Assembly (NCBI GenBank): GCA_037042185.1 | Contig: JAXQJY010000027.1 | Span: 868,001 to 932,000, forward strand | Origin: Sordariomycetes sp. S80-01Y | Taxonomy: Eukaryota; Ascomycota; Sordariomycetes | Length of the DNA stretch: 64,000 nt | Reading direction: 5' to 3' | Shown: piece by piece, positions 21,983-33,409 of the stretch | Numbering within the stretch: the first letter of the stretch is position 1 | Layout: each line of letters opens with the position of its first letter | Notes under the pieces: generated by a model | Databases searched by the model: none | What the model was told of the DNA's origin: nothing | Seen by the model: the letters and a program-made list of their open reading frames with translations, nothing else | Position numbers and translations under genes: made by a program

Positions 21983-24480
21983 ATGCCCATCATGCAGTGG
22001 TCCAGTCTCAAGCCGCCCATTAACTTTGTCACCATCCATTGTACGTTTGTAGCGCGTGAACGATTCAAATTGCTAGGCTGATTGTTGAACCGCAGATGCG
22101 TACATCATCTTCATGAGCCTGCTGTCGCTGGTCATTCTGATGCCAGCTGGGAATCTTGCTGCCGTCGATGCCTACTTCTTTGGCGCCAGCAGCTCGACCG
22201 AGTCCGGGTTGAACACGTACGTCGAGGCCATAACAACAACCCTTCCCCCTTAAAGCCCATCCGGAAGCTCGGACTGACCTTCACCAAGCGTGGACGTCAA
22301 GAACCTCTACACGTACCAGCAGCTCTACCTGTACTTCATCCCCATGTTCACGAACCTCGGCTTCATCAACGCCTTCACCGTCCTCGTGCGCCTTGTCTGG
22401 TTCCGCAAGCATCTGAAGAAAGTTGGTGCGTTAGACCTGTTTTCCCCAGGCAGAGACTTTGAGTTGGCTGACATGACAACGTGCTGAAGCCCCTAAACTG
22501 CTAACGCGGCGTCGTGGTGACGAAGAGGCTGAAGCTCCGAGACCTGGCGAGGCGGCGACGCCGGCTCGTGAGGGCCACCAGGAATCGAATGAGCAGCACA
22601 GCAAGCCGGAGCCGCAAGAGGAGCAAAATGACCAGACTCAGTTGGATCAGCCAGGGGAGGCCCAAGAAGCGCAGCGCCCTCGCATCAAATTTGACCCTTC
22701 TTCCCGCGAGCCCCGTGAGGACTCCACGCTGTACATCCCAGGACCTCGGGAGCGCGAACGGGGAGCGTCGGTCAGGGAAATCACTGAGAAGATGGATGAC
22801 AGTGGGTGTTCCTTTTTACTCCAGAAGAATCGTCATATCTAACATTGCTGGACGCAGACATTTCAATATATGACGACAGCCAGTCTGGACCCGGTAACTC
22901 AGACCTTCGACGGCGCCACACGTCCACCCAGTCGTCTCTTGCCCAGGGCGCGGACAACTTCGCCCAGGTCGCCAAGACTGTCCTGATCTTGGACACGGAC
23001 AGGCAGAGGCGACGCAACTCGTTCTCGACGGCCCCCAGCATCTCCCGCCACTCGACCAAGGCCAACGACGTGGACAACACCCTCTCCCTGTCCCGCCACG
23101 CCACCATCGGCAGGAACTCTGACTTCCGCAACATGACGCAAGCTGACTGGGAGAGGGTCGGCGGCATCGAGTATCGAAGCCTCAAGCTGCTGCTCAAGAT
23201 TGTCTTCTGTGAGTGTCTCTGGTTCTGGTTATATCTCCCCTTGCTAATGAGCTGGCCTAGCCTACTTCTTCGGCCTCCACATCTTCGGCGCCATATGTCT
23301 CGTGGGCTGGATCCAATATGCTCCCGCCAAGTACACAGAGTACCTCAGCTCGATCGGGCAAGATGGCACCTGGTGGTATGTTCTGCCGGCATCCGTGGCT
23401 AGGTGATCTGCTGACAGTGACAGGGCCTTCTACTCATCGCAGACCATGGTTGACAATCTCGGCTTCACTCTGACGCCGGACTCCATGATCTCCTTCCGCG
23501 ACGCGCCCTGGCCCATGATCATCATGAGCTTCTTGGCCTTTGCCGGCAACACCCTCTACCCCGTGTTCCTGCGGCTCGTCGTCTGGATCATCTCCAAGGT
23601 CGCGCCGAAGAACTCCCCCATGCAAGAGCCCCTTTCCTTCTTGCTGAACCACCCGCGGCGGTGCTATACTTTGCTCTTCCCCAGCGGACCGACATGGATC
23701 CTGTTCGGCATCATCTTCGCCCTCAACTTCGTGGATACGCTGTTCATCATTGTCCTTGACCTGGATAACCCCGAGGTGAACGCTCTGCCCGTCGGCAAGC
23801 GCATCCTCGCCGCCATATTCCAGGCAGCCTCGTCGCGCCACACGGGTACGGCGTCCTTCAACCTGGCCAACGTCAGCCCGGCCGTTCAGTTTAGTCTCAT
23901 GGTCATGATGTACATTGCCATCTTCCCCATCGCCCTCAGCATCCGCGCCTCCAACACGTACGAGGAGAGGTCGCTCGGTATCTGGCCCGAAGAGAGCAGC
24001 CCCAACGAGCGTGACGGGCGCTCGTACATGATGACGCATCTGCAGAACCAGCTAAACTTCGACCTGTGGTACATCTTCCTCGGCATTTTCATCCTCTGCA
24101 TCGCCGAGGCGAAGCGCATTGGAGACCCCGAGGAGCCGGCCTTTACCGTCTGGACCATCTTCTTTGAGGTCACGTCCGCATAGCAAGTTCCCCCCACCCC
24201 CTGACCTGAACAGTCCCCACCATTCCGTGAATCCGAAATGCCTTCCAAATGCTCAAGTACAGTACGCTAAGTCTCCTTCTCTAGTGGCAACGTGGGACTC
24301 AGTCTCGGGTACCCAACCGTCATGACATCCCTCAGCGGCATGTTCGGCACTTTTAGCAAGCTCGTCATCTGCGCCATGATGATCCGCGGACGCCATCGCG
24401 GGCTGCCCTACACTCTCGACCACGCCATCATGCTCCCTGACGAGGCCCTGCTCAACCTACGTGATGAAAACGACGAATGA
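21983..24480 (+). CDS. High-affinity potassium transporter, Trk1/Trk2 type
   Basis: Plasma-membrane K+ uptake protein of 682 residues. Eight exons: 21983-22040, 22096-22216, 22289-22425, 22490-22801, 22858-23208, 23261-23375, 23424-24182 and 24285-24480. All introns are GT-AG except the last, which begins GC (gcaagt) and ends AG. Without that intron an in-frame TAG follows Ala617. With it removed, S-A-Y-G-N-V-G-L-S-L-G-Y-P is formed, matching the fourth pore-loop filter of fungal Trk proteins; the filter glycine is Gly619. A long hydrophilic Glu/Gln-rich loop (about residues 105-300) between the first and second pore repeats is typical of fungal Trk. The C terminus has R-G-R-x-R-G-L-P-Y, also family-typical. 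At 682 residues it is shorter than yeast Trk1, mostly in this loop. Confidence 0.93.
24183..24284 (+). other. Non-canonical GC-AG intron of the Trk gene
   Basis: The donor is TA|GCAAGT and the acceptor CTCTAG|T. The rest of the donor fits the consensus well, as GC donors usually do. The two exons together make the Tyr codon just before the filter glycine. No GT donor nearby keeps both the frame and the conserved motif. Confidence 0.8.
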
Positions 24481-24735
24481 CACGCAGTGCTGTCCCCGTC
24501 GGGGAGCTTGCCGCGGCGGAGGCTACGCAGGAGCGGCCTTGGTTGTAAAGTCAAACTAACAAGAAGACTAGCCAGAGGCAGCGAGAGAGGTAAGTGTTGC
24601 TTAGGAATAGATAGCGCATTACGTACCCTGCGCAATGACCAAATTGAAATCCTTACGTACCACGATTTATAGACTGGTGGCCTGTGGATTGATGCCCGCC
24701 CAGCTCCTCTGTACGCTGTGCCGTTTACTGTGGGC

Positions 24736-24839
24736 GTTCCATATACGTGAAATTGAGCCTCCTGTTACACGACATAATATAGGGCCTGGTTTGGACTGTC
24801 CACATAAATGAGCTTGAGGCTCTTGTTATACGACGTCAT
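24736..24839. repeat. Two imperfect 43-bp direct repeats with 61-bp period
   Basis: Copies begin at 24736 and 24797. The best-conserved part is TTGAGNCTCNTGTTANACGAC, and about 31 of 43 positions agree by eye. Differences are of mixed type rather than only C-to-T. Confidence 0.55.
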
Positions 24840-25245
24840 GTGGTAAGCATCAGCTTTCCAGCCCAGTTATCCTCAGTGTAGCTGCCGCCCACTATGTCCT
24901 ATCACGCAAAGTATTATAACCTGGAACTGCGCTGCGCCTTGTGTCTCGTCACACTTTCTGTTATGATTCCGTCCAGGACTCATCAGAAGTCCGGCCGGGA
25001 AATCTGAACGTGGTAACCTTCGGAACTCATGGACGGAGCGGGTCCGAGTCGGTGAGCCCCACGGCGCCGGACATTTGGAGAATTCCGGCTGTCCTCCGTG
25101 CGTAACAACATCGCGTGTACGAGCGGACAGATCATGAAAGTCATGATTCATCAATTATGTGTGGTTGTCGATGCCCATGATGTTTTATTGGGATGTTGAT
25201 CGGGGAGTTTTGACGGGTTTCATGGATGTGCGTGTCGTACGGTAG

Positions 25246-25252
25246 TATATAA
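25246..25252 (+). promoter_or_regulatory. TATA-like element of the NmrA-like gene
   Basis: TATATAA about 95 bp upstream of the start codon at 25343. Confidence 0.45.
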
Positions 25253-25342
25253 TCGCTAGGCCATGTACGCAGTGTAGCCTCTTTATCTCTAGGTTAAGCC
25301 TCGTCGTGAACCGCACTTTCATTTCGCTAGAAGCAAGCAGTC

Positions 25343-26131
25343 ATGCCGATATACGCACTTCTCGGAGCTACAGGGGCCACCGGATCTGCCATTCTCCGTT
25401 GCCTGCTCTCTGAACCGCCCAAGGAGCTCAAGCTCAAGGTGCTCGTCCGGTCACGGCAGAAGCTCGAGTATAAGTTTCTAAGCTTGACGGACAACTCCCC
25501 TTTTGATATTGAAATTGTCGAGGGCCAGGCGAACGACGAGGACGCCACTCGTCGCTGCATAGCGGGTTGCGATGTCATCCTCAACTGCATCGGCACCAAC
25601 GACGTCTCGCCCGGCCAGACCATCGTCCAGGACAGCGCCTCGTCCATAATCGCAGCTCTCAAGGCCTGTCGCGAGCAGGACCCTGGTTCGTACAAGGCAC
25701 CGGCTGTGCTGCTGCTGCGCACGACGGGGCTGAACGACCATCTGTCGCGCGACAAGTCCTGGATCTCCATCAACCTTGGGCGCTGGGGTCTCTGGAACAG
25801 CTACAGTGACTTGCAGGAGGCGCGAGACCGTCTGGCAGCGGCGGCGACGGAGACGCCTAGATTGCTGGAGAACATCACCGTCGATCCCCCGACTATCCAC
25901 GACCCGGAAGGCACCGAGAGAACCGGTTACAAGCTGAGCGTCGACGACCCGCCCCCGCCGTCCCTTAACTATGCTGATCTGGGTGCTGCGTTCTGCGAGA
26001 TTGCGGAGCGCAGGGAAGAGTTTGTCGGGCAGGCTGTTGGCGTTGGGGCAACGGGCAAGGTAAACGAGAATTGGCCTGAGGTTTTGGGGTATTTGTTGAA
26101 GGCGTCTAGGAGGCGGATAATAGGCTTCTAA
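25343..26131 (+). CDS. NmrA-like / atypical SDR NAD(P)-binding oxidoreductase
   Basis: Intronless 262-residue Rossmann-fold protein. The N-terminal L-G-A-T-G-A-T-G-S (residues 7-15) is the glycine-rich dinucleotide loop of NmrA-like and other atypical short-chain dehydrogenases. V-L-V-R-S-R at about residues 33-38 supplies Arg residues where NADPH binders contact the 2'-phosphate. The usual Tyr-x-x-x-Lys pair of classical SDRs is not obvious, and Tyr/Lys near residues 115-117 do not match the motif spacing. Function may be redox sensing or catalysis; the substrate is unknown. It stands at the left edge of the accessory block. Confidence 0.82.
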   Translation: MPIYALLGATGATGSAILRCLLSEPPKELKLKVLVRSRQKLEYKFLSLTDNSPFDIEIVEGQANDEDATRRCIAGCDVILNCIGTNDVSPGQTIVQDSASSIIAALKACREQDPGSYKAPAVLLLRTTGLNDHLSRDKSWISINLGRWGLWNSYSDLQEARDRLAAAATETPRLLENITVDPPTIHDPEGTERTGYKLSVDDPPPPSLNYADLGAAFCEIAERREEFVGQAVGVGATGKVNENWPEVLGYLLKASRRRIIGF

Positions 26132-26389
26132 GGGGCAATCAGAAGCGACAGAAGACTCGTTAGTACTGTATATGGACTCGGTATAGTGACTTATGAAATA
26201 ACTAAGAAAGTGACGCTTATTTGATTTTGGGAACACATCCCGTCTGATAAAGGAAAAGATGTAGATTATACGCTCATCCGTCTCCATGAAAAGAAGAACT
26301 ACAAATTGCTCATTTTATAAGACTCTATCATCGTGCTACTACAATAAAGTAGTGAATCTATAGATACTCTCGCGTTGATTAAACCTGTA

Positions 26390-28490
26390 TCACGTTTCAT
26401 CTTCCCACTGCGCTTCACGGCCAAAAATTGAGGGATCCCAAGAATACCCCGACTGCGGTCCCTCCATCTCAGGGAAGTAGCCAGCCCCACACCCTGAGAA
26501 GGACACCCGAGGCTGCATTTCGTAGAATGTATCGAACTCCTCAGACATCGCATCCTGCAGACTAGATACCTCACCTTCCGGGTGCAGCACTTCCCAGGGC
26601 TTGGTGCAAGACCTTCCGCGGCAGCTCTTTAAGACAAGAAGTAATGCGTCAAGCCGAGTTGACAGCTTATCGATATCCCAGCTCCCGACTCTTTTGCCCT
26701 TGCTTTCGTAGAGGTTCTTCATCTGGTAACGATCGGTCTACACCACGGGTCAGTCTATATTCATTTGCAGTTCCTTGAATAAGAAGTGGGTTATCTGAGG
26801 AAAGGCAAATGGAGGCCTCCAAAGTTTTGTCTCAAACGTACCTGCATATCATAAAGCTCATGTTCATTGGTGCACCAGACAGAGTACATGAGATTGTAGT
26901 GCTCGCCGACAACTCGGAGAGCCTTGTAGGTGTTATTCGCTGTGTAGGCTGTGTTCCAAGAATTGGGTTAGCGTCCAACTACAGTGATCGCTGGGAGTAC
27001 TCAAATGGGAGTAACTCACCTCCGGTCTTATACCTCGGCGAGTAGACGATTCCATCGCCAGTGCCGACAATCTCACTTTCGATACCTCCTTGGCCCCAGA
27101 ATTCGACGTTCACGTGCTCCGTCTTTTCCTTTCCTCCAGCACCATGAACGGGGATTGCCTCTCCATCGAAGTCAGTGTGCAGCGGAATGCCAGCCAGTGA
27201 GAAAAGAGTCGGGACAATGTCCGTGTGTGTGGTAGGATAAGTCTCTACCTTTCCTTTTGGAACTCCAGGTCCCCGGATAAAAAAAGGAATATTGATATCC
27301 TCTTCTAGCGCGCAGGTCTTACCAGGACCCATCCGGTGTTGACCGACATGATAACCATTATCCGTGGTGTAGACAATGTAAGTATTGTCGAGAACATCGG
27401 GGTACTGATGCAGCCAGTCCATAACTGAGTCAATGAGGTCGTCTATGGCCTGCAGAGACTGTATCCTCTTCCGATAGAAATCATCGTATGAGTCTACTGC
27501 AGTCTGGTTCAAGCGATCTAGGGACTTGATCCAGCTAGCAGAGGTCGGCTTTCAGTATGTTAGCCCAGACCTCTCATTTAGTGTGTCTAAAGCGTGGTAA
27601 ATACCTCTTTCGGATTGAAATTTGCAGTTCGCGGCACTTTGAGGCCCGGGAACATCTTTTCGTGTCTCTTTGCAGGGACTGGTGCGTGGAAGCTGACGAC
27701 GGAACTACCGTCAGGGTTGTAAGTCCTGATGAGTTCGCCGTGCGGCCCAATAGGGGCCACCCCCAAAAAGAAGGGTCTATCGGAATCCAGTGCTTCGTCG
27801 AGGTATTCGACGGATCTTTGTGCGACCAAGTCAGTTGAGTAGACTCCAGGGTTCCACTTTGGAGGATCCCGATCACGCTGGGTCGTCGAGTTATAGTATA
27901 CATATGTTCCCGGGTCGATCAGGACTTTGCTTGTAAGTGTCTGGCGCTCCCGTATGACATTAAAGGATCACATACAATCTGAGCTGTTCCAGCCTTTGGC
28001 GAATGGCTTGTTATATGTTGAGATCGAGTGACTGTTCATCAGCTTGCCCGTGTAGTATGTATTGTAACCAGCGTCTTGGAGCCATATGGGCAGGTATTTA
28101 TCGTTCCAGCCTTTTTCTGTGAACCCTTCATACCCTCCTACAGATGCGGCTTAGTCTGTTTCTGATAAATACCGTACAGGAAGAAAAGGGCATACCATAT
28201 GGAGGGTTCACTGCCGTGACATTCGTATTATGGGCAGCCTTGCCGGTCAAAAGGGAGACACGGGATGGGCAGCATTGAGAGACTGTGCAGAAGTGGCGAC
28301 TGAAAAAGGTGCCCTCGTCGGTGAAGTGCTTTTTGACGGCAGGCTGGTAGTCAAGCGAGTTCATGTGCAAATCTTGGTCATCGGTCATGATGAAGATGAA
28401 GTTCGGCTTGGCTTTTGGCTTGCCAAGCGGGCCTTGCTCTGCACCACAGCATGCCGCTAGGGCCAAGAGGGCAGTGGCCAGACCCAACAT
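26390..28490 (-). CDS. Secreted sulfatase (arylsulfatase family, Cys type)
   Basis: Hydrolyses sulfate esters; 586 residues in six exons: 28490-28196, 28137-27976, 27924-27605, 27548-27020, 26948-26842 and 26737-26390. A short signal peptide (about residues 1-17) suggests secretion. The sulfatase signature C-C-P-S-R at residues 73-77 makes Cys73 the formylglycine precursor, followed by L-L-T-G-K. Asp37 and Asp38 in M-T-D-D-Q-D are calcium ligands. Y-T-G-K-L is the usual lysine motif. G-P-H-G-E and a later D-N-G-Y-H-V-G-Q-H give the remaining metal and sulfate contacts. Several N-x-S/T sites fit a secreted protein. It is co-oriented with the anion transporter next door. Family members release sulfate for sulfur nutrition under CYS3 control; I saw no clear CYS3 site. 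Confidence 0.92.
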
Positions 28491-29244
28491 GATGAGGTTT
28501 GCCAGTGAAGGTAAGGTGTATGCCGAAGTCACGGGAAAGTTTGCACACCAGCCGGGTTTTATGTCGTGAAGGTATTGGAAACCGCAAGCAGCCAGAGTGG
28601 GAAGCGTAAACGGCTGTGTACCCAGAATTAATGGCGCAATGTCTAGTGCCTCTTGCGAATCGATGAGCCGCCGGCTCGCCCCGTGGGGGCATCCAGTCAG
28701 CACGCATGGAGCACCATTCATTTTCTTTTGTTCCTGGAATCCAATGGTATTGGGAACAACCGATGTGTACTGCCGGTTCATCCCATCACGTCATCGGAAG
28801 CCACACTCTTTTGGGAATTGCCGATCATTATGTGGGTCTACGATTTCCCCATCTGTGTGCCTCTACCCTACAGTTTCAATTGGCCCAAAAGCACACATTG
28901 CAGACCGCCATCTTGATGACAGGGAGCAACTCCGGCCTTAACCCTTGTCCAGCTCCAAAGTCATGAGTTTTTCGTGGGGTTGAGGCTAGGTTTCAAATTG
29001 TGAACAACCCAAGACTGGCATGGTATCGATGTTGACGTGACAATCCATTTCACGTCCTTGCGTCTGCCTATCAAGGACGACACATCGCTGGGAACGAAAG
29101 AGAAGGACACCGCCAAAAGAGATAGGTTAGAATTCTCAAATTTGTCACCGGCACAGATTTTGTGACCGCTAACTCCAAGATAACTTTTCCTGCAAACTGA
29201 GTATTTCCTAAAACCACTCTGCTGCTACCTCCAAACGGGAATGT
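28491..29244. other. Sulfatase promoter region
   Basis: About 750 bp upstream of the sulfatase and downstream of the transporter gene. Antisense frames here are not convincing. A partial CYS3-like palindrome near 29020 is too weak to call. Confidence 0.4.
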
Positions 29245-30908
29245 TCAGAGGTGATATCTAAAAGAGTGATTCTCTTTGTCCGTCATGTCATCGAGACCGT
29301 GTGTAGTGTCAGGGGTTCCATAATCGCGATCACGACTCTTATTCTCGCGGCTGAGCATGAAGCGAAGTATCTCCGAACCGATAAGGCACACAATGAAGCA
29401 GATGCAGATACCAGTGAAGCTCCGGTCATAGCGGGGGGCGTAGGATCTAAACGGACGGATTAGCTCACCATAATCCATGATGGAAACACTAGAGACCAAG
29501 TACTTACGCATCAAACATCAGTGGTCCGATAATATTACCCAAGGAGTAGGCAATGAACGTGGCGGCAGCATAGACAGCCTTCTTGGTGTGCCCGGCCACA
29601 TTCGAGGTGCCCAGCCCAATGCACTGCGTCCAAGCAGAAGAGAAGAAGTTGATAAGGTAGAAGCCCACAATGCGCCCAGCAACCATGCTAGAGGGTAGCT
29701 GCCATCTATTGAGAGGAAATGATCAGATTTTGAACGAAGTTGAGTCCCGAAGATAAGGGGTACGGTGGGAGAACTTACAGCAAGCAACAGCCCAGTATAA
29801 CTGGCAGGCAAGATCCAGTAATGATGTGAAAGCGTGCGTTTGGCAGTCGTTGACCGAGGTAGCCGGAACCCAGAATGCAAATGAAGGCCAAAGCGCCAAT
29901 GGGCAGGTTCAATAACAAAGATTGAAATGTCGTAAAGCCCATGCCATTGAAGACGATAGGGGCGAATGTCGTCACGGCTCCCGAGCCGGTGCAAGAGACG
30001 ATGGCGAGCACACAGATGCCCCAGAGCTTGTAGTCTTTCAGAGCCTCGACAAGCTGGTAGGCCTTGAAAGTCTTGTTCTCAGCCCCAGCGTTGTTTCCGC
30101 GTACGCGCTCCATAAGCAGAGCTCTCTCTTCATCCGTAAATCCTTTGGCGAGTTGGGGGGTATCTGGGAAAAGCCACCAGAGCGCGACACCCCACAGGAA
30201 AGTTGCTATGCCAGCAATGAGGTACATCCACTGCCAGGGCTTCAAGCTTCCTCCGTTGATATGTCCGAGACCGTAATTGATCAGCGGAGACACAAGCAGT
30301 GAGCCGCCACTGAATGAATACCACCAGCTGGACCGAGACACTTGCTCCGAATGCGTGTACCAGAGGCCAACGACAAGCATAAAGGTAGGCGACACACCGG
30401 CCTCAATCATACCGAGGAAGAATCGATTGGCGAGGAATTGGCCGAAAGTCTTGCAAGCAGGCGTAGAGAGGACAACGACCGACCACAGTAAGGTGATGGA
30501 GGTGATGACGATGCGTGTTGAGTATTTCTGAGCGAGTAGGGATATGGGGTAGGTCCCGGCTATGTAGCCGAAGTAGAAGATTAGTGATGCCCAGGAGTAT
30601 TTGAGTCCATCCATCATGTCGAGGTCGGCTCGCATGCCGAAGATCGCTGCTTGACTTAGCAGAGCCTTGTCGTAGTACTGGAGCGCATATGTGAAGCACA
30701 GCTAGAGATGAATCGTTAGAAATAGAGCCAAACTCAACAGGGTTAGGACAAGTCAACTTACGACTGGCATCACCAATTTGTCAATGCGCCTGAGTAATTT
30801 CTTGTTGGCCTCTGCATCGATAACAACATCCATGGCATGCTCAAGCTGGGAGCCTGGTTCCTGGTCGGACGCATGATCTATGTGTTCCTTTTGGTTTGCA
30901 AGAGACAT
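29245..30908 (-). CDS. MFS anion:cation symporter (Dal5/Soa1-like permease)
   Basis: Twelve-helix plasma-membrane transporter of 489 residues, exons 30908-30762, 30701-29779, 29705-29508 and 29446-29245. The N-terminal cytosolic part ends in L-R-R-I-D-K-L-V-M-P, followed by Y-A-L-Q-Y-Y-D-K and later F-L-G-M-I-E-A-G-V-S-P. This pattern is that of the Dal5/allantoate permease branch of the MFS. Known members carry allantoate, nicotinate, biotin precursors and, for yeast Soa1, sulfate and sulfonates. The neighbouring sulfatase on the same strand makes a sulfur-compound substrate attractive, but the sequence alone does not decide it. It is divergent from the D-lactate dehydrogenase gene across 495 bp. 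A TATATA run near 31004 lies about 95 bp upstream. Confidence 0.9.
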
Positions 30909-31403
30909 GATGCAAGTCGTATGGGGGAGCGCTGCAAAATGAGGCGAGCAAGGAGTAAGGGGGGAGACTGGTTATGCAGAACGAGCTGGGCCCAGGCTGA
31001 GAGATATATAAGGGTTTCTTCCGACGTTGGCTTTGCAGACGACGGATCGAGTCATGTCTTTTTCGTATGAGCGCTGCCGTTTGTCAATCTCTACACCACA
31101 GTTCCGGGAGGGAAATAACCGAGTCCCCGCGTTGGGGAGCTGGGGGTGCGGGGAAAGGCGAGAAAGCGACGCAGCGGCTACAATTCCGATCCAGGATTAT
31201 CCGATTTTAGCTATACTACTTTCAGACTATCCGCATCCTCCCCGGCCTTGACCGTTTCTTAACGTCAACGCGGCTGCGTTGAAAAGGCAGGCCTAGATTC
31301 TTTCACTTATGCTGTGCGTCAGGATTTCAAGTTTCTCTCATTCTTCACTTTATCTTTCCAAGTGGCCCATATACCGGAAGTCGACCAAAGCAACCTGTTG
31401 GCG
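30909..31403. other. Divergent promoter between anion transporter and D-lactate dehydrogenase genes
   Basis: A 495-bp shared region. It holds a TATATA run near 31004 and a GC-rich stretch around 31120-31160. A GGATTATCCG-like element sits at about 31193. No gene is present. Confidence 0.4.
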
Positions 31404-33409
31404 ATGTGGAGGCCGTTGCGCAGAGTGGCTACAAATGCCCAAAACAGCTGTCTCCAATATGCAAAGTATCACTCCGGCAAGGGAAAGACGAGACAACCTG
31501 CCAAGCTAGCTGCAGGAGTAGCAGTCGGGGCGTTTCTGGGGTCTTTTTCCATGTACATGGGGCTATTTGGCGAACCTCCTAATCGGTCGGGTGAAAGATC
31601 ACAAGGCAGTCGCTCCCGCCAATATGCTACAAAGTCGACCGTGCTACAGGTTCGAACAACATTCTCTCACCCAGTCTTTCCATGGCTGACGTGCTAGTAG
31701 GCTTTGGCCGAGATTCGAGCTCAGTTGGGTGACGATGTGGTGAGCGTCGACTCTGATGATGTGGAAGAGCACGGCCACTCAGAGTGGTCAACCTCGAACA
31801 CAACAGGGAGACCCGTAGCGATACTTCGCCCCACCAGCACAGAGCAGGTGAGCATCATCGCAAAGACTTGCTCCAGATACAAGATCCCCATGGTGCCGTT
31901 CGGGGCTGGCTCCAGTGTGGAAGGCAATTTCGCCTCACCGTTGTCTGGGGTCTGCATCGACTTGTCACTTATGGATAGTATCGTTGCATTTCACCCAGAT
32001 GACCTCGACATAGTCGTTCAAGCCGGTGTCAACTGGACGAGAATGAACGAGCAGATCAAGGACAGCGGCCTCTTCTTACCTCTCGATCCAAGCCCAACAG
32101 CGCTGATTGGGGGGATGATCTCGACTAACTGTAGCGGAACGAATGCTATGCGCTATGGAACTATGAAGGATTACATCGTGAACCTTACTGTTGTCCTTGC
32201 AGATGGTTCCATCATTAAGACAAGACATCGCCCTCGGAAAACCTCGGCAGGATACAACCTGAATGGGCTATTTGCTGGCTCTGAGGGTACGCTAGGAATA
32301 ATTACTGAAGCTACGCTCAAGCTCGTTACAATTCCGGAGAAGTACAGTGTCGCAACGGCAACGTTCCCAACAGTTGAACATGCTGCAAAGGCCGCATCGT
32401 CAATTATCCGCAAAGGTGTCAACCTTGCTGCGGTGGAGTTAATGGACGATGTACAGATGAGGGTCGTCAATCTCAGTGGAGGGACGGTGGGTAGGAAGTG
32501 GGAGGAGGCTCCAACGTTGTTCCTGAAGTGAGTACAGCCCATTCTGGAGCAGCCATGAGACTGTGCGCTGTCCACGCTGTTTCTGATCGCTGATTGTGGC
32601 AATAGATTCTCCGGCACCGAAACTTCCATCAAGGATAACATCACGATGGTTACGCATTTGGCCCGCGAATCCGGTTGTAAAACATTTGAAGCTTCTAGCG
32701 ATGAAGAATCTATGGCTTCCCTCTGGTCGGCAAGGAAGCTTGCGCTCTGGGCCTGTCTTGCAGCCCGTCCCGAAGGAACCATCATTTGGTCGACAGACGT
32801 GGCCGTGCCTATTTCTCAAATGGCGGGATTGATACGTGAGCGCCCCGAATCTCCAAAAACATACCACATTCCCGCTGACACTGATTCTAGAACGTTGCAA
32901 GGCTGGCTCTGCTAAGCTCGGGTTGTTCTCCAGCGTCCTGGGACATGTCGGGGATGGGAACTTCCATCAAATAATCATGTACGATCCCAACAAAGCTTCC
33001 GAAACAAAGGCCGTGAAGGAATTTGTGGACAACATGATGCATGACGCGGTACAACTGGAAGGCACGGTGTCGGTAAGTTCATAATCCGAGAGGACAACGA
33101 TTCAGGTAGGCTAACATAAGGCTTTTAGGGCGAGCATGGAATTGGTCTGGGCAAAAAGGTAAGCGTTGACTCCTTAAACCATTTATTGAACGGATGATGC
33201 TAGATGAGGATATTTGTTGCTAACCTGGTTTCTGTCAGGGCTGTTTGTTGGAAGAGCTCGGACCAGCCACAATTGGGGTGATGAAGACCCTAAAAGCGAG
33301 TTTGGATCCAGAGTCAGTATAATCATTAAATTCATACCCCAATTTGATTTCGGAATGCTAACGCCGCCATAGCTGGTTGATGAACCCTGGTAAAGTGTTC
33401 GATGAGTGA
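31404..33409 (+). CDS. Mitochondrial FAD-linked D-lactate dehydrogenase (cytochrome) type
   Basis: FAD enzyme of 541 residues that would oxidise D-lactate, or a related D-2-hydroxyacid, to the 2-oxoacid and pass electrons to cytochrome c. Seven exons: 31404-31649, 31701-32527, 32606-32835, 32891-33072, 33129-33158, 33239-33312 and 33373-33409. The first 60 residues are Arg/Ser/Lys-rich without acids and are followed by a hydrophobic stretch (A-A-G-V-A-V-G-A-F), as in Dld1 import signals with a membrane anchor. The FAD-binding P-F-G-A-G-S-S-V-E-G and G-G-M-I-S-T-N-C-S-G motifs are present. The C-terminal H-V-G-D-G-N-F-H is the metal/substrate motif. The 30-nt fifth exon encodes exactly G-E-H-G-I-G-L-G-K-K. 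The substrate may differ from D-lactate. Confidence 0.92.

Larger units (their letters stand above)
24481..25342. other. Intergenic region with a degenerate direct repeat
   Basis: About 860 bp without a gene. It contains two related 43-bp segments (separate entry), and a TATATAA element at about 25246-25252 roughly 95 bp before the next gene. Confidence 0.4.

Noticed and set aside
25478-26287. A 269-codon minus-strand frame
   Set aside because: Opposite the NmrA-like gene, whose sense frame has the glycine-rich loop. The antisense frame is Arg/Val-rich with no motif.
29020-29029. CYS3-like palindrome ATGGTATCGA upstream of the sulfatase
   Set aside because: It differs from ATGRYRYCAT at two of ten positions and lies more than 500 bp from the start. 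Not strong enough to list as a site.
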